A DNA stretch of 64,000 bases from Callaeas wilsoni (Eukaryota; Chordata; Aves; Passeriformes; Callaeidae): the NCBI GenBank assembly GCA_013398955.1, contig VWPU01004155.1:186001-250000 (forward strand), given 5' to 3'. Position numbers and translations under genes: made by a program. The notes beneath the pieces are model-generated. The model was not told the origin of the DNA and made no database searches. It saw only the letters and a program-made list of their open reading frames with translations. The first letter of the stretch is position 1. Each line of letters begins with the position of its first letter. This document shows positions 12,901 through 25,700 of this stretch, piece after piece.

Positions 12901-13863
12901 TGTAGGGGTTTGAGCTCTTCTTCTTTTGTTTTGTCGGGTTTTTTTCTCTTTCTTGAGGAATTTTCCCCATAGGTGTGGCTAATGGGCCATAACGACTGGA
13001 CACTTCACAGACAAAGGGGGTTGTCAGCTCAGGGGAGAAGGCCGGTGGCCCCTCTCTCGTTACCTGGGAGTGCCTAGGTGGGGGGAAAAGTCTCCCGAGA
13101 CGGGAGACTGGAGACGGCAGGGCGGGGGGACAACCCTCTCTCCTGGGGCTCGGACACTCTCGCTCTCGACTGGGGATGAGGAAGGAGGCGGCTGAGGCTG
13201 TTTGGAGAGGAGTTTTTCAGCTGTCGTCAGGGACAAGCCTGGTCCTGCTTCTTTTGCCGCGGGTGAGCCCCTGCTCGTAAGAGCAGCCCTTCAGACTGAG
13301 ACCTTATTAACACCCACCTCACTGAGGGAAGGACTTTCTTACCATCTGCCTGGGTGCCCCGATCCCTCCTCTGCCTGCCTCCCTGCCTCCCTGGGAGCCT
13401 GGCCCCGCAGCTTCGGGGCTACTCCCAGCCTTCGCTACTCTGTAGCCTCGCACCTCCTGCCTGCTGAGACCTCCCGGGGATTTTCCCACTGCGGCTCCAG
13501 ACCGTGATACATCTCCTCCACCATCCCAGGACTTTCTGCCCATCTCTGCCGTCCCAACTTGCCGCCGGAGCGCCCCTGCCAGCTGTGACCGGCACGGCGC
13601 CAAAGGGGAAGGTGCCCGCGACTGAGACGGCCTCTTACTGGGTTTTTGTGGTTTTGTTTTGTTGTTAATGCCAAAGTTGTTGTTGGTTTTGCCTCATTAG
13701 ATATACTAGTAAAGAACTCTTATTCCTATTCTCATATCTTTGCCTGAGAGCCCCTTAATTTCAAAATTATAACAATTCAGAGGGAAAGGGGTCCACATTT
13801 TTTTTCCATTCCAAGGAAGGCGCCTGCCTCCTTCATCAGACACCTGTCTCTCAAACCGAGACA
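12901..13863 (+). mobile_element. Solo LTR of an endogenous retrovirus (LTR5-like avian family)
   Basis: The element starts TGTAGGGGTTTGAG, ends GAGACA and is 963 bases long. It is bounded by the direct repeat CAGGT on both sides, so both ends are exact. The layout fits a passerine LTR family I know from zebra finch: an early 'cataggtgtggctaatgggcc' block, a GC-rich middle, and a 3' part with ACTAGTAAAGAACTCTTATTC, GCCTGAGAGCCCC and a final 'gacacctgtctctcaaacc' block. No gag, pol or env sequence lies on either side, so this is a solo LTR left by recombination between two LTRs. The GC-rich core (about 13.02-13.62 kb) still holds many CpG sites, which argues for a fairly recent insertion. Short frames inside it on both strands are not genes. 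Confidence 0.9.
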
Positions 13864-13868
13864 CAGGT
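13864..13868. repeat. Target site duplication, right copy (CAGGT)
   Basis: Second copy of the five bases that flank the solo LTR; it follows directly after the CA terminus at 13862-13863. Confidence 0.85.
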
Positions 13869-16800
13869 ATTGAACACAAACTCTGGATGAGCTTCTGCCC
13901 TAGTCAGGGAGTAGTGCAGAGACATACTACAACAGAACAAACCCTGTATCCCTGTGGTCTCTGTCCCCACTGCTTTCTGCATGAGAATGGGTGCAATACT
14001 CTAAAAACAAGGGTGACACCATGCCTGGCAAAGGGAGAAGGAAGAAGCATCCACTTCTCCAGGGGAATGCTCAGGGAGTGATGGCCATGCTCTCTTTAGA
14101 CAAACATGTATGGCCCATTCACACCACGGCACAGATAGACACACCAGGTAAAATACGCATCTGATTGTCAATGGCAATAGCTACAACAGCAGCTCAGAAG
14201 CCTTGTTTCGCTTCAAACATTGCACCAGTACAAATCCTGTAAACTAAGGATTCAATCCCGATATCTAACGCCTTCCAATGTGACCTGGACTTGCACATAT
14301 ACTCTTGAGATATGGGAATAAGGGACTTAATTGTCAAACTTGCTGACCTCCTACGAAGAAGTGCTGAGTATTTGGTATTTACTGACTCCTATAGGAATAT
14401 ACGCTAACATAGAAATCCATAGAATAGATTTCTGATTATGCCAAATAATTTAGCATGAGGTGGTTTCTGCATTGTACAGAACTTTAAAGATGTCTCTGGA
14501 GTTCGTCTCATTTTGTACTAAACAAAATTAAATACTTGTGCAAAGTTGATTCTTTTGGGTATGTATGACAAGGGTAGGTGGAATAAAAATGTTCTTAAAA
14601 ACAATGAACACATTTAATTAACTTCACTGTGTCTATGCATATGACTTTAGATCTCTCAGTCAATAATCTTTGTCAAAATACATAACTCCTTCTCTTTAAA
14701 TTTAGCTGTATGTTTTGTAATTCCTGCATTAATGTTTCCTTAGTCATTCTTAACAGAAGGTTCTTAAATTGGTCATAGTTCTCTTGTTGTCTTCTTTTAA
14801 AGAGTTTCTTTTTGTATATTTGCCTTGCATGTGTTGCAACAAGTGTCTCCTGATGCCCCGCTTCCTTTCTTCCCTTCTTGTCTATGACTGTACTTTAATG
14901 CTTATGTTCTGAACTAGATTTTTATAATTATGAAATAGTGATGACTCTCTTCCTCTCCTGAAAGCAGAGAGTTCTGTAGACTGATAAGTTAGCCAAGTCA
15001 TTGAAACTTAGGCCGCTTGAAACGGTAAGAAAACTTGCTTTGGATTTACCTTTGATTGATTAATAAGGGAAGGATAGAGCAGTTTTTAATATAACCATAA
15101 TAAAACTCTTGCAGGTAAAGTAATGGCTCTGACTAAATTTTTGAAATATTTATTTCTTCTTTTTTCTGTGGAAAAAAGCCAGGGTCTCTGCTTATCCTAA
15201 ATAAATTCCAAGTGCTTTGCCTTTGACATCTGGGTGCTACTTAAAACTGAGTGTTGATTTTTTTTTCAGGTTTTGTTTTACTTTGTCTTTAATTTCAGAG
15301 GAGAAAAGCCAGAACTTTTCAGTTGACTGCTTTTGTTTTATCAGCAAACATCAAAACACTGTGGCTTTTTTACTGCAACCTGTTAACTAGTCTTTAAAGA
15401 CAAAATGGAACTGTGGCAGAATTAATTCTAGTTTTGTGCTATATTGCACAGCAACTATAAACGGAACTGTGTTAATGTTTAATGTCTGTTTTGTGGTGTA
15501 TTTAAGTCCTTGTTAACATTACAAAACATCATATGTGTTTTGTAATGCTGATTTAGGTAGATATAAAAGTGTAGGTTGTAGGAGGGCTGCTTTTGCTATT
15601 TCCACTGCTTCCTTCACCCTACTAAAAGTTGATAAGGTTGCCTCACAGGCTGAAATCTTCATGAAGCTAGCACACAGCCCTTTTTGTGAACTGAGAAAAT
15701 GGGAACAGCAGGAATGTTTCGCCAGTGGACAATGACCAGGGCTCCCAGGGGCTCAATTTTGGAATGGCATTCAAACTAGCAAACTGCCAGCTGTAACTTA
15801 GTAATGTCAAATCTGAGGAGCTCCGTATTGCATCCTCTGCAGATAAAGGGGCTCTGGCATCACTCTGCCACCTTGTTCCTGCCACTGTGGTGGGAGTGAC
15901 AGCCACATGAGGCATGACTGAGTAAAAGGTGGTTACCACTTAAAGTCATTGTGGGAGTTTCTGTTGAAGATTGAAGGTGTTTTTCTGCTTTTCAGAGAGA
16001 ATTCTAATGTTATTGAAAAGTTCTCAGTTTTCCTTCTACTTATCTGATAGGTAAAGGCTGAAGGAAAAACAAGACAAAAACTAAAGTATGTTTTTTAATG
16101 ATATTTCATTAAAATATGCTTTTAGATTAAAAGGGTTTTTTAGTTCTTTGCTGTAATATTGTTATTAAAGAAAGGTGGAAGGAGAAGGGGGAAGGAGTCA
16201 GGCAAAAAGGGAAAGAAGTGAAGCTGTATTTATGTGCATAAAGATGCAGAGTTTTCAAGTCAGTAACAGGGTTTTTCATGTTCTTTCAAGAAGCTGCAAT
16301 TTTGAAAATAGATGTTCAGTGGAGAAAATAAGAAAGCATTCATTATTGTGCTAAGAAGTTTGATGTATTTCTATATTAACCCTTTTCTTAAAGTTCTCTC
16401 TGATCTACAATAACCGAATCAATGTAACATTTTTTAGCTTAGATATGCAGGCTCTCTTCCTAAATTTGAAGAAATACTATAGGCAGATGACTAGTTTATA
16501 TGACTTATAATTTCAAAATTATTTATCTGAATTATTCACTGTGGAATTTATTACTAGAGAGGCCAATTCCCCTTAACTTACTTTCAGTTTACATCAGCTG
16601 TGAGTTAGTTTGATGAAAAGGAGGAATAGTTCACAAATTCTTTATAAAAGAAAAGGTGATAAACTCATAATGGCTTTCAGTCAGAAAGAATAGTTCTTCT
16701 GTGTTTTTCATAGCCTTCAAACACAGTTCACAATCCTTATCTCATCACTAATAATTCCTCGTAAGGCTATACCCCTCAGACACCACAGTTCAAGGAGAAG

Positions 16801-17749
16801 TAGATCTGTGGCAGGAAAGGGAAAAAGAAAGTAAGAGAAAAGAGAGAAGTAAACCTAGCACTTTTAAGATTTACCAATAAAATGTTATCAGATAATATTT
16901 CCAGATCTTGTGGGGTTGGGTATTAACTGGTAGGTATAATTTTGTTTAGTTTCTTAGTTCACTTTACCTAACAGTCTGCTCCAATAAGACAAAAAACCCC
17001 CAGATAGCCAAACAAAACACACTGTTGTAAAATGAAAAAACTTTAAATTAATTATAAGAAAAGAAGAAGTGTCTGATTTTCATTAAAAAAAAAAAAAAGA
17101 AAAGATTTTACATCTTTGTGGGTAATACAGTACATGCGAAGGTGAAAATTATCCACAGCCAAGTTCAAGAAACACTTTTAATACTGTATTTATATCAACA
17201 GGTTCCAGGAGGCATTCTTTTCCTAGCTAATAGAGGAAAGTGAAAGATTACAAAGAAAGGAAATGGTCCGCACTTTGCAAGATGTCTTGTTTCTTGCCCT
17301 TAATGGCATGTTGAACTGAACATGAGGATGAATTCTTCGGCACAACTCACCAACAGTTGAATACATTAATTTTGCCTCCAAAAACTGTGCACCCTTTGTC
17401 ATCCAATCTTTCATGGCTAGGCTTGCTATTTGTGAGGTAGATCATTCATCCAAGTTACCATTTCTTTTTATAGGTGCTGGTTTACAGAAAAAGAGAACAG
17501 AGCTTAACTGCTAAGTGAGAAATTTTTGTAAACCTTAGAGTCGTTTTTCCTGGAAGACAGAGGTTGGAAGTGTGAGTTTATTCTGAATACCAAATTTTAA
17601 CTTCTACTGTAACTTACATGTTATGGGGTCAACATATTATTGTATGAATGGATTTTCACTCCACTGAAGCAACCGGATGAAACTGTCAAAACATCTTGGC
17701 GTATATCAGAGATTGCTTCAGCCCTCGCTTCCTTCCACCTTTATGATTT
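13869..17749. other. AT-rich unique DNA, no gene seen
   Basis: About 3.9 kb without a recognised gene or transposon. It includes purine-rich patches near 16160-16220 and 16800-16850 and an A-run at about 17085-17098. A more GC-balanced block at 15720-15935 has a minus-strand frame with no recognised domain. Nothing here supports a coding call. Confidence 0.55.
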
Positions 17750-18083
17750 TGACCTTCCAGTACCTAAAGGAGGCCACAAGAAAGATGGAGAAAGAATTTT
17801 TATGAAGGCACGTAGTGACAGGAAAAGGGAGAAGAGCTTCAAACTGAAAGATAGTAGGTTTAAATTAGGTATCAGGAAGAAATTACCTTGAGGGTTGTGA
17901 GGAATGGGAAGAGGTTTCCCAGAGAATCTCTTTATGCCACGTCACTGCAAGTGTTGAAGGCCAGGTTGGATGGGGGTCTGAGCAGTCTGATCGAGTGGAA
18001 GGTGTCCCTGCCCACAGCAGGGGTTTGGAACTAGGTGATCTTTTAAGGTCCCTTCCAATCCAGGCCTTTCTATGATTCTATGA
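17750..18083 (+). mobile_element. CR1 LINE, 3' fragment with octamer tail
   Basis: The fragment begins near GACCTTCCAGTACCTAAAGG, passes through ACAAGAAAGATGGAGAAAGA and GGAAGAAATTACC, and reaches AAGGCCAGGTTGGATGGG and GGAAGGTGTCCCTGCCCA. It ends CTTTCTATGATTCTATGA, the duplicated ATTCTATG octamer that closes avian CR1 copies. It is 5'-truncated and contains only the very end of ORF2 plus the 3' UTR. Similarity to the remembered consensus is good over about 330 bases, so this is a mid-age copy. The 83-codon frame that ends inside it is not a gene. Confidence 0.92.
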
Positions 18084-19943
18084 TAATCAGATGCTGAGAG
18101 TGACATTCAGCTTACTGAACGAAGGTGTCTGAATTGCAGTTCTCTGTATATTATCAAGTCCCTGAGGCCCCTTTGCAACTCTCAGACTCAGTCAGCAGTA
18201 TCAAGAGAAGACTGGAAATTCTTCACAAAAAAATCATGTTCTGGGTGACACCATTCTTGATATTGCAAAACTAAACCTGGATACTCTTTCATTGCTTTTC
18301 AACCATTTGTTTAGACAGAAGGTAAGGTAAACAAAATTTCTTTTTATAGCCAGGTCCAGCTCTGAAGAGAACATCCTTAAATCTCTTTCTTTTAACAACC
18401 TTAAGACTCCTCTGAACTTTTATGACTTATAATATATTTTGGTTGGCACTAGCATTGCCACAGGAGAGGTGGGTATATTATGTACTGCTGTCTCTTGAAT
18501 CTTTCAGCTCTTGACCATAACAAAATGCCTCAGGGCCAGTGTCAGGGCAGGAAACACAGAGCTATGCAAAATCCACATCCCAGCTTCACACGGAGGTTTT
18601 GCTGGAATAATTCATGTCTCATTTCCACCACTAGAGCAACAAAAGGAGTTGTATCATCTACATTATAAAAGCAGTGCAGTGTCAAATTTTCTACCTTATT
18701 CTTGTTCCTGTGGGAAAAGTGATAAACACACTCTGCTTGGCCTTGTTCACCTCATGACACTCTGCTTGTAGTGGTATTAAACATATTCTTTGGTGATATT
18801 TAAGTGCTACTTAGTTTTGCTTTTGCTTTGTTTTTATAATTTTTACCTATTTTACAGTATATTTTTTTTCTTTCTGAGACAGCATCTCTATTTAAATGTC
18901 ATACCCCTAGTAATTACTTGTATTTTACGTTACCTTGAGGATAAAAAACCCCTTTCTCTTAAGCAATGCATAATTATGTATTAGTCACAATGATTGATGG
19001 TTTGTTGAGTGCAGGATCATGAAATCATACTCTGAATATTACAACACAGCAAGTCCCACCAAATCTCAAGGTTTCAGGAACTGTCACACAGATCAGTCAT
19101 TTTGTATTATAATCATAAAGGCCTCCCAAAATGATTTAAGCAATAGTAAAAGAAAACACATTCTTCATCTGCAGAGTAGAGGCAACTTGATCACTGTAAT
19201 TGTGGGAAAAGCAATAAGATATCACAAGGGAAAATAATCTGGAGACAGTTCAAATTTCTTCTACTCATTTGCTGGATGTTTTTTAATGTTATTTGATATG
19301 ATCTCTAAGTCAGAGCAGTTCTATTAAATGAAGTAAAACTGTGCATGCATCAAATCATTAGGAAAATAAGCTTTTTCAGAATTTCTTCAAAGAGGAGTAC
19401 TTTGAGTGAGCACACAGCAGCTAAAAATATACAGTTGTACCTTTTCACCTGGGGAGTGTGCCCACAAGGAACAGGATGGCATAGTGAGACAACAGGAAAC
19501 CTTACCTCTGATCACGTTGAGTGACCGATGTCCTTGCTTTCTGACAAGTGTGGAGATCTTCCCAAACTGTCTAGCTTTGGGATAGAAATCGTTTACTGCG
19601 GTAAGGAACTCCCCTCACGCTGTTCCTTCTTCTCCCTCCTCACACGCCCCCTGCTCCATATCCACGTATTCATGATGATACACTGCAGAAGGGAAAAAAG
19701 AATGTTCTGGACAATAGTATTCCCAGACAATGTTAAATGGTTAGGCAAGATCTTCTGAGATGCCAAGATGAGAGTCATTGAAGTTCTTAGAGGCTTAGCT
19801 CACAGATACCAAATGGGAATTATTTATATTATTCTTGTGCAAAAACAATCAGAGAGTGATAAGCATCTTATAATTTGATCAAAATGATGGAAAAGACTAG
19901 GTAACTTCAAAAAATATGTAACAAAAGACATGCAAAATGGACA
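18084..19943. other. AT-rich unique DNA, no gene seen
   Basis: Sequence between the CR1 copy and the next LTR-like element. Overlapping plus-strand frames at 18480-18771 and short frames at 19019-19758 have no recognisable domain or splice pattern. No repeat family was recognised. Confidence 0.5.
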
Positions 19944-20190
19944 CTTGCACTACTTTATTAAGGAAGCTTCCCAGTCTGCCCATTGCTGAGACTCCCGGGC
20001 AGTGACACGCCCAAGGCCAGAGGCTTTCACTGCTGGGACCACAGCCCCTTCACACCAGGTGGCTCCAGTGACTGACAGGTGCCCTGCTTGAGTCCCCACA
20101 CACCTCATTCACACAGCCCGACCAGGTTTCCTTACTGAGTCCACCCCAGGTTTCCCATAACAGAGTCTCAGATGTCCAGTTCAAAAGCAA

Positions 20191-20196
20191 TTTATT
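20191..20196 (-). terminator. Poly(A) signal AATAAA of the 20-kb LTR-like element
   Basis: AATAAA on the minus strand in the context CATGAATAAATTGC, about 65 bases after the TATA box. The position fits the end of R in a retroviral LTR. Confidence 0.6.
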
Positions 20197-20256
20197 CATG
20201 GCACATTAACACAGAAACAGTCCCAGCTGTTTTGTACCAACAAAGCAACGGCTGGG

Positions 20257-20264
20257 CTTTTATA
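20257..20264 (-). promoter_or_regulatory. TATA box of the 20-kb LTR-like element
   Basis: TATAAAAG on the minus strand, within GGGTATAAAAGCCC. It lies upstream (in minus orientation) of the AATAAA at 20191-20196, as in a retroviral U3-R unit. Confidence 0.6.
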
Positions 20265-20503
20265 CCCTCACAGTATGCCCACAGGAAATTCTCACTCCTC
20301 CTGCAGAGTCCTCCACTCCTGCTGAGTCTCCCAGCGCCCATCCACCTGCCTCCCACCAGCTGTCTTCGTGCCCTTTGTTAAACAAAGTGTTGGCATTTCA
20401 CAGCTGCTTGCCTAGAAATCCCACTCAGAGCTCAACCTGCATCTCAATTTTCATCCTGCAAACCGAGCTACCAGCACCAGATGTATTCCTCAACACCTTG
20501 CAC

Positions 20504-22173
20504 AGACAAAAGTGTTTAGCAGGCATGGTTGTGTATTTAACTTAAAATAAGGTAGTCCACCAAAACTGTTTTCTCTGATTTGCATGCAGAACAGCTATTC
20601 CATTTAATGAGACTCACTCACACAAAACCGTAGGAAATGAAAAACTAAATCAGGCCCCTTGACAAGCCTAGAGAATTAAAACTGAAACCTGCTAATATAA
20701 AGACAATACTATCATATACTTTGAATTAATATTTTATAAACAAAAATAAAACTGGAAACCAGAACTAGATAGAGCATTCCAGTGAAAATGCTTTTGATGT
20801 CAATTTCAAATGTCAATTTCAAATACATAACTTTTATTTTTTCGCATAAGAACATGACAATTTTGATGGATCTAGCACGAGATGGAAAAGAAACTCAGCC
20901 ATGTTTTTGGCAATGACACAGTTTGCCACACAAAGAAAGTGGTTTGGCCATGGTACAAAGCCTTAGAGCTGACCTGGTGCGAAACAGAAAGATCTTCAAG
21001 ACCCTTATGCTTTCAAATATTTAAAAGATTTGGAAGGGAGAAAACCATCATATTAATCATTTCCATCCCAATTTTTTTTCTTTTATGACTATTACATATT
21101 AAGTGATTAAAACACTTTTTTTCATGTGTAATTGTATAGCACATTATCAGCTGAAGTTAACAAACAGTGGACAATAGTGTCTATCTCTTACAGTCTTCAA
21201 GAGCTTTAACTAATGGGAAGTATGCCTGTATGACAGGGATGCTTGTTCTCTAAAGAGCTGGAGAGAGGAATCCTTCACACTGGAAATTTTTGCTGATTTG
21301 AGGGTTTGGTTATCCCCTTCTCTATTCACACACACTATGCACGAGATTGAGGAAGGAGCTCTGAAGCTGGCAGTAGTGCCTCGAGTCACGTTGTGCAACT
21401 TCTTTCTCCAGCAGAAAGAATCTTACACTACTGGCTGCTTTGCTTTGTCTGATGACAAAAATTAAGTTAAATTAAAACACAGTAACAGCGAGTCTAAGCG
21501 AGCAGAATGTTTCTGACCACTACGCAGTGATGGTTTCCTGTGTTTTGCTTCGTGCAGATTTGCCTGTTGCCATTGCCATTGGCACAAACAATATTGCCTT
21601 TAAGACAGGAAGCAAATCGCTGCTGCGAGTGTGAGCTGTATGGCAGAGCTGCCCTCTTTGCAGCGTTATGCACTTTGCTGTGCATTGCACTCCCGTGGTT
21701 CCTCTGATGATGTTACTGCAGACGGATGTAGTGGAGCAGAGGGGAATAGTTGCACACTACACACATCATGGCAGTAAAACACACTCACCTCTCCACCACA
21801 CTGTTGGTAGACACACTGGAGAAAAGAGCTAACTTCTAGTCCTGGGACTGCTGTACTGTGGCTTGGGGCTGCTGAGGGTGGCCAGCAGCAGAGGTAGGTC
21901 AATGCATGATGAGGTCATTTTGAAAGCACTACAGAAAAACGCAAAGGCAAAATATCAATTGCAGTGTTCCTGTCAGCTAGTAATGAACAATACCTGCTGG
22001 GGATATAATGTGGGTGGTCATTTGCACAAATGTGCTTTCTGCCAAGGATTTATGTGTACACTACTGCTTGAATGAAATATTTTTTCTGCCTTATAAAGAC
22101 GAACTAATTGTTGCTATGGTAGTACATAGAATCAGAAAACACTAGAGGATGAAGTTATTAGAATTTAGATTAG
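20504..22173. other. Unique DNA, no gene seen
   Basis: No recognised gene or transposon. A somewhat GC-richer stretch at 21500-21900 carries several short overlapping minus-strand frames without domains. A small 13-base tandem duplication lies at 20798-20823. Confidence 0.5.
20798..20823. repeat. 13-base tandem duplication
   Basis: TGTCAATTTCAAA is present twice, head to tail, with no mismatch. It is a simple local duplication. Confidence 0.9.
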
Positions 22174-22442
22174 TCTGCTGGTTTTGATAGGGTAGAGTTA
22201 AATTTCTTCACAGTAGCATGGGGATATATTTTGGATTTGTGCTGGCAACAGTGTTCATAATTCAGGCATTTTTTCTTTACTGCTGTGCAGTAGTTGCACA
22301 TAGCTGAGTCCTTTTCTGCTTCTCATCCCACCGCACCAGTGAGGAAACTGGGGATGTGCAGAGAGTGGGGAGGCGACACAGATGGGACAGCTGACCCCAA
22401 ATGACCAAAGGGACATTCCACACTATATGACATCATGCTCAG

Positions 22443-22450
22443 TATATAAA
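22443..22450 (+). promoter_or_regulatory. TATA box of the 22-kb LTR
   Basis: TATATAAA lies just after the ATCATGCTCAG block, where the core promoter of this LTR family sits. It is intact in sequence; whether it still works cannot be told. Confidence 0.65.
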
Positions 22451-22630
22451 GAGGAGGAAGAAGAAAGAATGGGGGGAAGCATTTGGAGTGATGGCGTTTG
22501 TATTCCCAAGTCATTGTTACACATGATGGAGATGCTTTCCTGAGGGTGGCTGAACACCTGCTTCTGCATGGGAAGTTGTGAAGGAATTCCTTGCTTTTCT
22601 TTGCTTTCATGTGCAGCTATTGTTTTCCCC

Positions 22631-22636
22631 ATTAAA
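22631..22636 (+). terminator. Poly(A) signal ATTAAA of the 22-kb LTR
   Basis: ATTAAA followed by TATCTTTATTTCAACACAC matches the end of R in this family. It is about 185 bases downstream of the TATA box. Confidence 0.65.
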
Positions 22637-22739
22637 TTATCTTTATTTCAACACACTTTTCCTCTTCTGCTCTGTCCCCATCTCACTGTGAGTGAGAGGC
22701 TTGTGTGGCTTAGTTGCTGACTGGGGTTAAATCACAACG

Positions 22740-25700
22740 CTCAGTCTAAGTTATTTTTTAATTTATGTCAGGTTCTTTTAGCCGTGGTGTGGGAAAGAAG
22801 AAAGATTTTTGTGTACTGTAAAAATCCCCACAGAGGCTGAATCCATGAAAACTATTCAGTAGCTGGTTTGCAAATAATTTTGTATCACAGTATCATAGCT
22901 CTTTCAACAGAGATATTTCAGTTAAAACATTATTGCAGATTTTTAATGATTTTCCTGTTAAAAGTGAAAGGCCTGACTTTTTAATCAGGGTGGAATTTCC
23001 ATCTGAAGCAACAACCACTGTGTGCAAGGAAAAATCTTACTTTGCTCTGCAGCTGAATACAAAATAAACCATTTAAAAATAATATAAGGTAGCTGATTGT
23101 AAGTCTTTATTTATATATGGACAGTGCTCTGAAGACATTGCAAGTTATAAATCCTTCAAATATGCATAGGCTTTCCCCTGATACAAAACAGGTGAAGAAG
23201 CAAAATTAAAGCAATAGCAATGATCTTCTGAGATCGTATGGATAATTTTATCATGACCAGCCTCCTCATGATTTCTAACTCACATAAGTTTTAAATCTAC
23301 CATTGCAATTATTTTTAAAGCAATCATGTCAGTTTTAAATCTAGTGTCACAAATCACATGATTTCTTGGGAGTTTCACAAATCACCTTGATCTGGTTGCT
23401 TAGCATTTCTCTCAGGTATTTCTCATATTTTCAGCTCAGGACTTTAACCAAATAAAATATTTTACATGTATATTTCCTGCCTTTTCTTCTTTCCATCTGT
23501 CCTCCATCACCATTAGAGGCAATTCAAATGAAAATATTGTCCTATTTTTCAGGAAATTTGATAGTTATATACTTCTCTTCATCTTTCTCCTCATGAAGGT
23601 TACCTATCAGGGTGTTTTCGTTTTCTGTCATTTTACCAAAATAGCTCTTTATAGGTACCATTCCCAGAAGATGACTCTCCTGATAATATACAAATATTAT
23701 TACTCAAAACATCTTTCAGTTTTGCCCTCACTTAATATCCATGTACACAGAAAAAAAGCCAATGAGTAGTCCTCAAATCACTTGGTGGATGTGTTACGTT
23801 CTACATTTCTTGTGACATTTTGGAAAATGGCTTCATGACCTTAAAGAAACCCTGGAGAGGGGATACATGTTTTCTGATAGTGTGAGAATATGCTATAAAT
23901 CCCTTTTGAAATCCAAGAATTTTTTATTTGTCATGGCAACAGCTAAATAACTTCCTTTACAGTAACAACCCAACAATCTTCTACAAATTCTAAACTGTTA
24001 CTAACCCAAATTATTGGTATTTCAAATTTGCAGCGTATGCTGCAATTCAACAAGATAGTTAAACACATGAATAGTTTTACACACTTGAGCAGCTCCTGCT
24101 GAACAGATTAAAATCATTTAGCAGTATCTGATTGCTTAAATATCTTTGTGAATTGGAGTCTAAATTTACTGCTGAAACATATACACTTTTTGTAGAAATG
24201 CCTGTCTTTTAAAACTGTACTTTTAAATCATAAATACTGGGGTTTGACTCCAATCTGGTACTTGTGTTTGGAACAAATACTTTGGAATTCAAGCTGATGC
24301 TTCTCACACTCAGCATCATTGTGTTCAAAATACTTCAATTATTTTAAAATTACATCAGCGATACAAATACTGAGATTTTAAATTGCTAAAAATACTCTTC
24401 ACAGGTATAATTGAATAGGTTAGATAATTTGCTGTTTACTTCCTGATCACATGGTCTCTTTTAATGATACCTTTTAATCAGCAAATATAAGAAATAATCA
24501 AGAGAAATAAGTATGTGATAGAGCAAGAAAAAAGCAGCAGGGTGTTTTTCACACTGGAATGTGGTGCAAGACAATAAAAGGTCTTTGGTTGGAATACACT
24601 CCAGTGGTTTCTCTTCATTGCCTACTAACAACAAAAAACGAGAACCTGCAATAATATATAAAGCACATTTTGTCTTGTGCTGAAACATTTTGAATTAGTA
24701 AAATTCTGTTTAACTAATTCTACTCTAAACTCCTTTATATGAAAATTTTGGAGAAAAAGTTTCTTTTTAGCCTTTGAGGCTTCCTGTGTCATTTTTTACA
24801 GCATCTTGGCACAACAGCAACCAATTCTGCAACTGGAATTTGGTAGCTTCCTAAGAAATAACTTTTCATATCCCATGAAACATAGGAGAATGCTGGCAAT
24901 TCTAGTTCACATTAGATGAGATAAGGATTTTTTTACTTTTTCAGTGACCTAGTCCTTAAAATAAACAAAAATCTACCAAGAAAACAAAACAAGGAAAGAA
25001 AGGATTTAAAAAAAAAAAAAAGAAATGGAGAAGTTGCATCCACATGGAATATTTCTTTATTTCTTTTTACAGATGCAAAGAGAGATTTCAACCTATTATT
25101 GAAAACTATTTACCAGCTGTATTTCTTGTCAAAATTCATGTGTTTCTACAAATAGAGGAGAAAACAGAAGTTTTGATTGATAGGAAATAGCCATACTTCT
25201 ACTGAAGCAGTAAATGTAAAGGAATTACATATCTCATTCTGAGATCAGAAGGGTTTCATACTCAAATACATTGTATGCCATTGTCAAATGGTATTATGGA
25301 AATAAATAAAAGTTTGACTGGCAAGCTGAATATTTATAGTGTTTTTTCCCCTCTTATTTACACAACTTTCCACATATGAGTTTGTCTACTGTGAGGTCAG
25401 AAATACATGCTTTCCTTTGGGGCTGACCTTGAGCTGTGAAATTATGGACGGCTGGAGAAGAACAGCAAAATTGAGCCAGAAATAATGCAAAGGACACCAA
25501 AAAAACCCCTCAAAGATATTTGGAAAATAGGAGTTCTTTGATATTATGAAAAGATAATACAAAGGAGGATAATAAAAAGGAAAGCACTTTTCAAGTGCAT
25601 TAGAGGTATCAAACTTGATTTTAACTGTTATAAGCTGAAGTAGCACAAGTGGCAAGACAGGCTCATAGTTCATGTATTTGAAGAGAAGAAATGTCAGGCT

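Larger units (their letters stand above)
19951..20496 (-). mobile_element. LTR-like element, minus orientation
   Basis: Read on the minus strand the element opens TGTTGAGGAATACATC (from 20495). It has a clear TATA box, TATAAAAG, at 20257-20264 and an AATAAA signal at 20191-20196, about 65 bases downstream. That is the spacing of an LTR core promoter and poly(A) site around a short R region. GC content is well above the flanks. The 3' limit is uncertain: either near 19984 (a TG on the plus strand) or at 19951. The heptamer CTTGCAC at 19944-19950 and 20497-20503 brackets the larger choice and may be a target duplication. I do not recognise the family; there is no internal viral sequence, so a solo LTR is most likely. 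Confidence 0.6.
22174..22739 (+). mobile_element. Solo LTR, ERVL-like avian family
   Basis: The order of blocks matches a common avian ERVL LTR: TGCTGGTTTTGATAGGG at the start, GGGATATATTTTGGATTTGTG, ACAGCTGACCCCAAATGACC, then CATCATGCTCAGTATATAAA, GGAGTGATGGCGTTTGT, GGCTGAACACCTGC, and an end of GACTGGGGTTAAATCACAAC. U3, R and U5 are all present, at about 566 bases. No viral coding sequence adjoins it, so it is a solo LTR. A clean target duplication was not found, and the terminal TG..CA bases have mutated. Two more copies of this family occur in the window in the opposite orientation, near 43 kb and 50 kb. Confidence 0.9.

Noticed and set aside
13202..13674. Frames of about 80-100 codons on both strands in a GC-rich region
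   Set aside because: They lie wholly inside the U3-R part of the solo LTR at 12901-13863; GC-rich DNA has few stops by chance.
22125..22150. ACATAGAATCAGAAAACAC, resembling an inverted CR1 tail
   Set aside because: The match stops after about ten bases and no CR1 3' UTR follows, so it is taken as chance.
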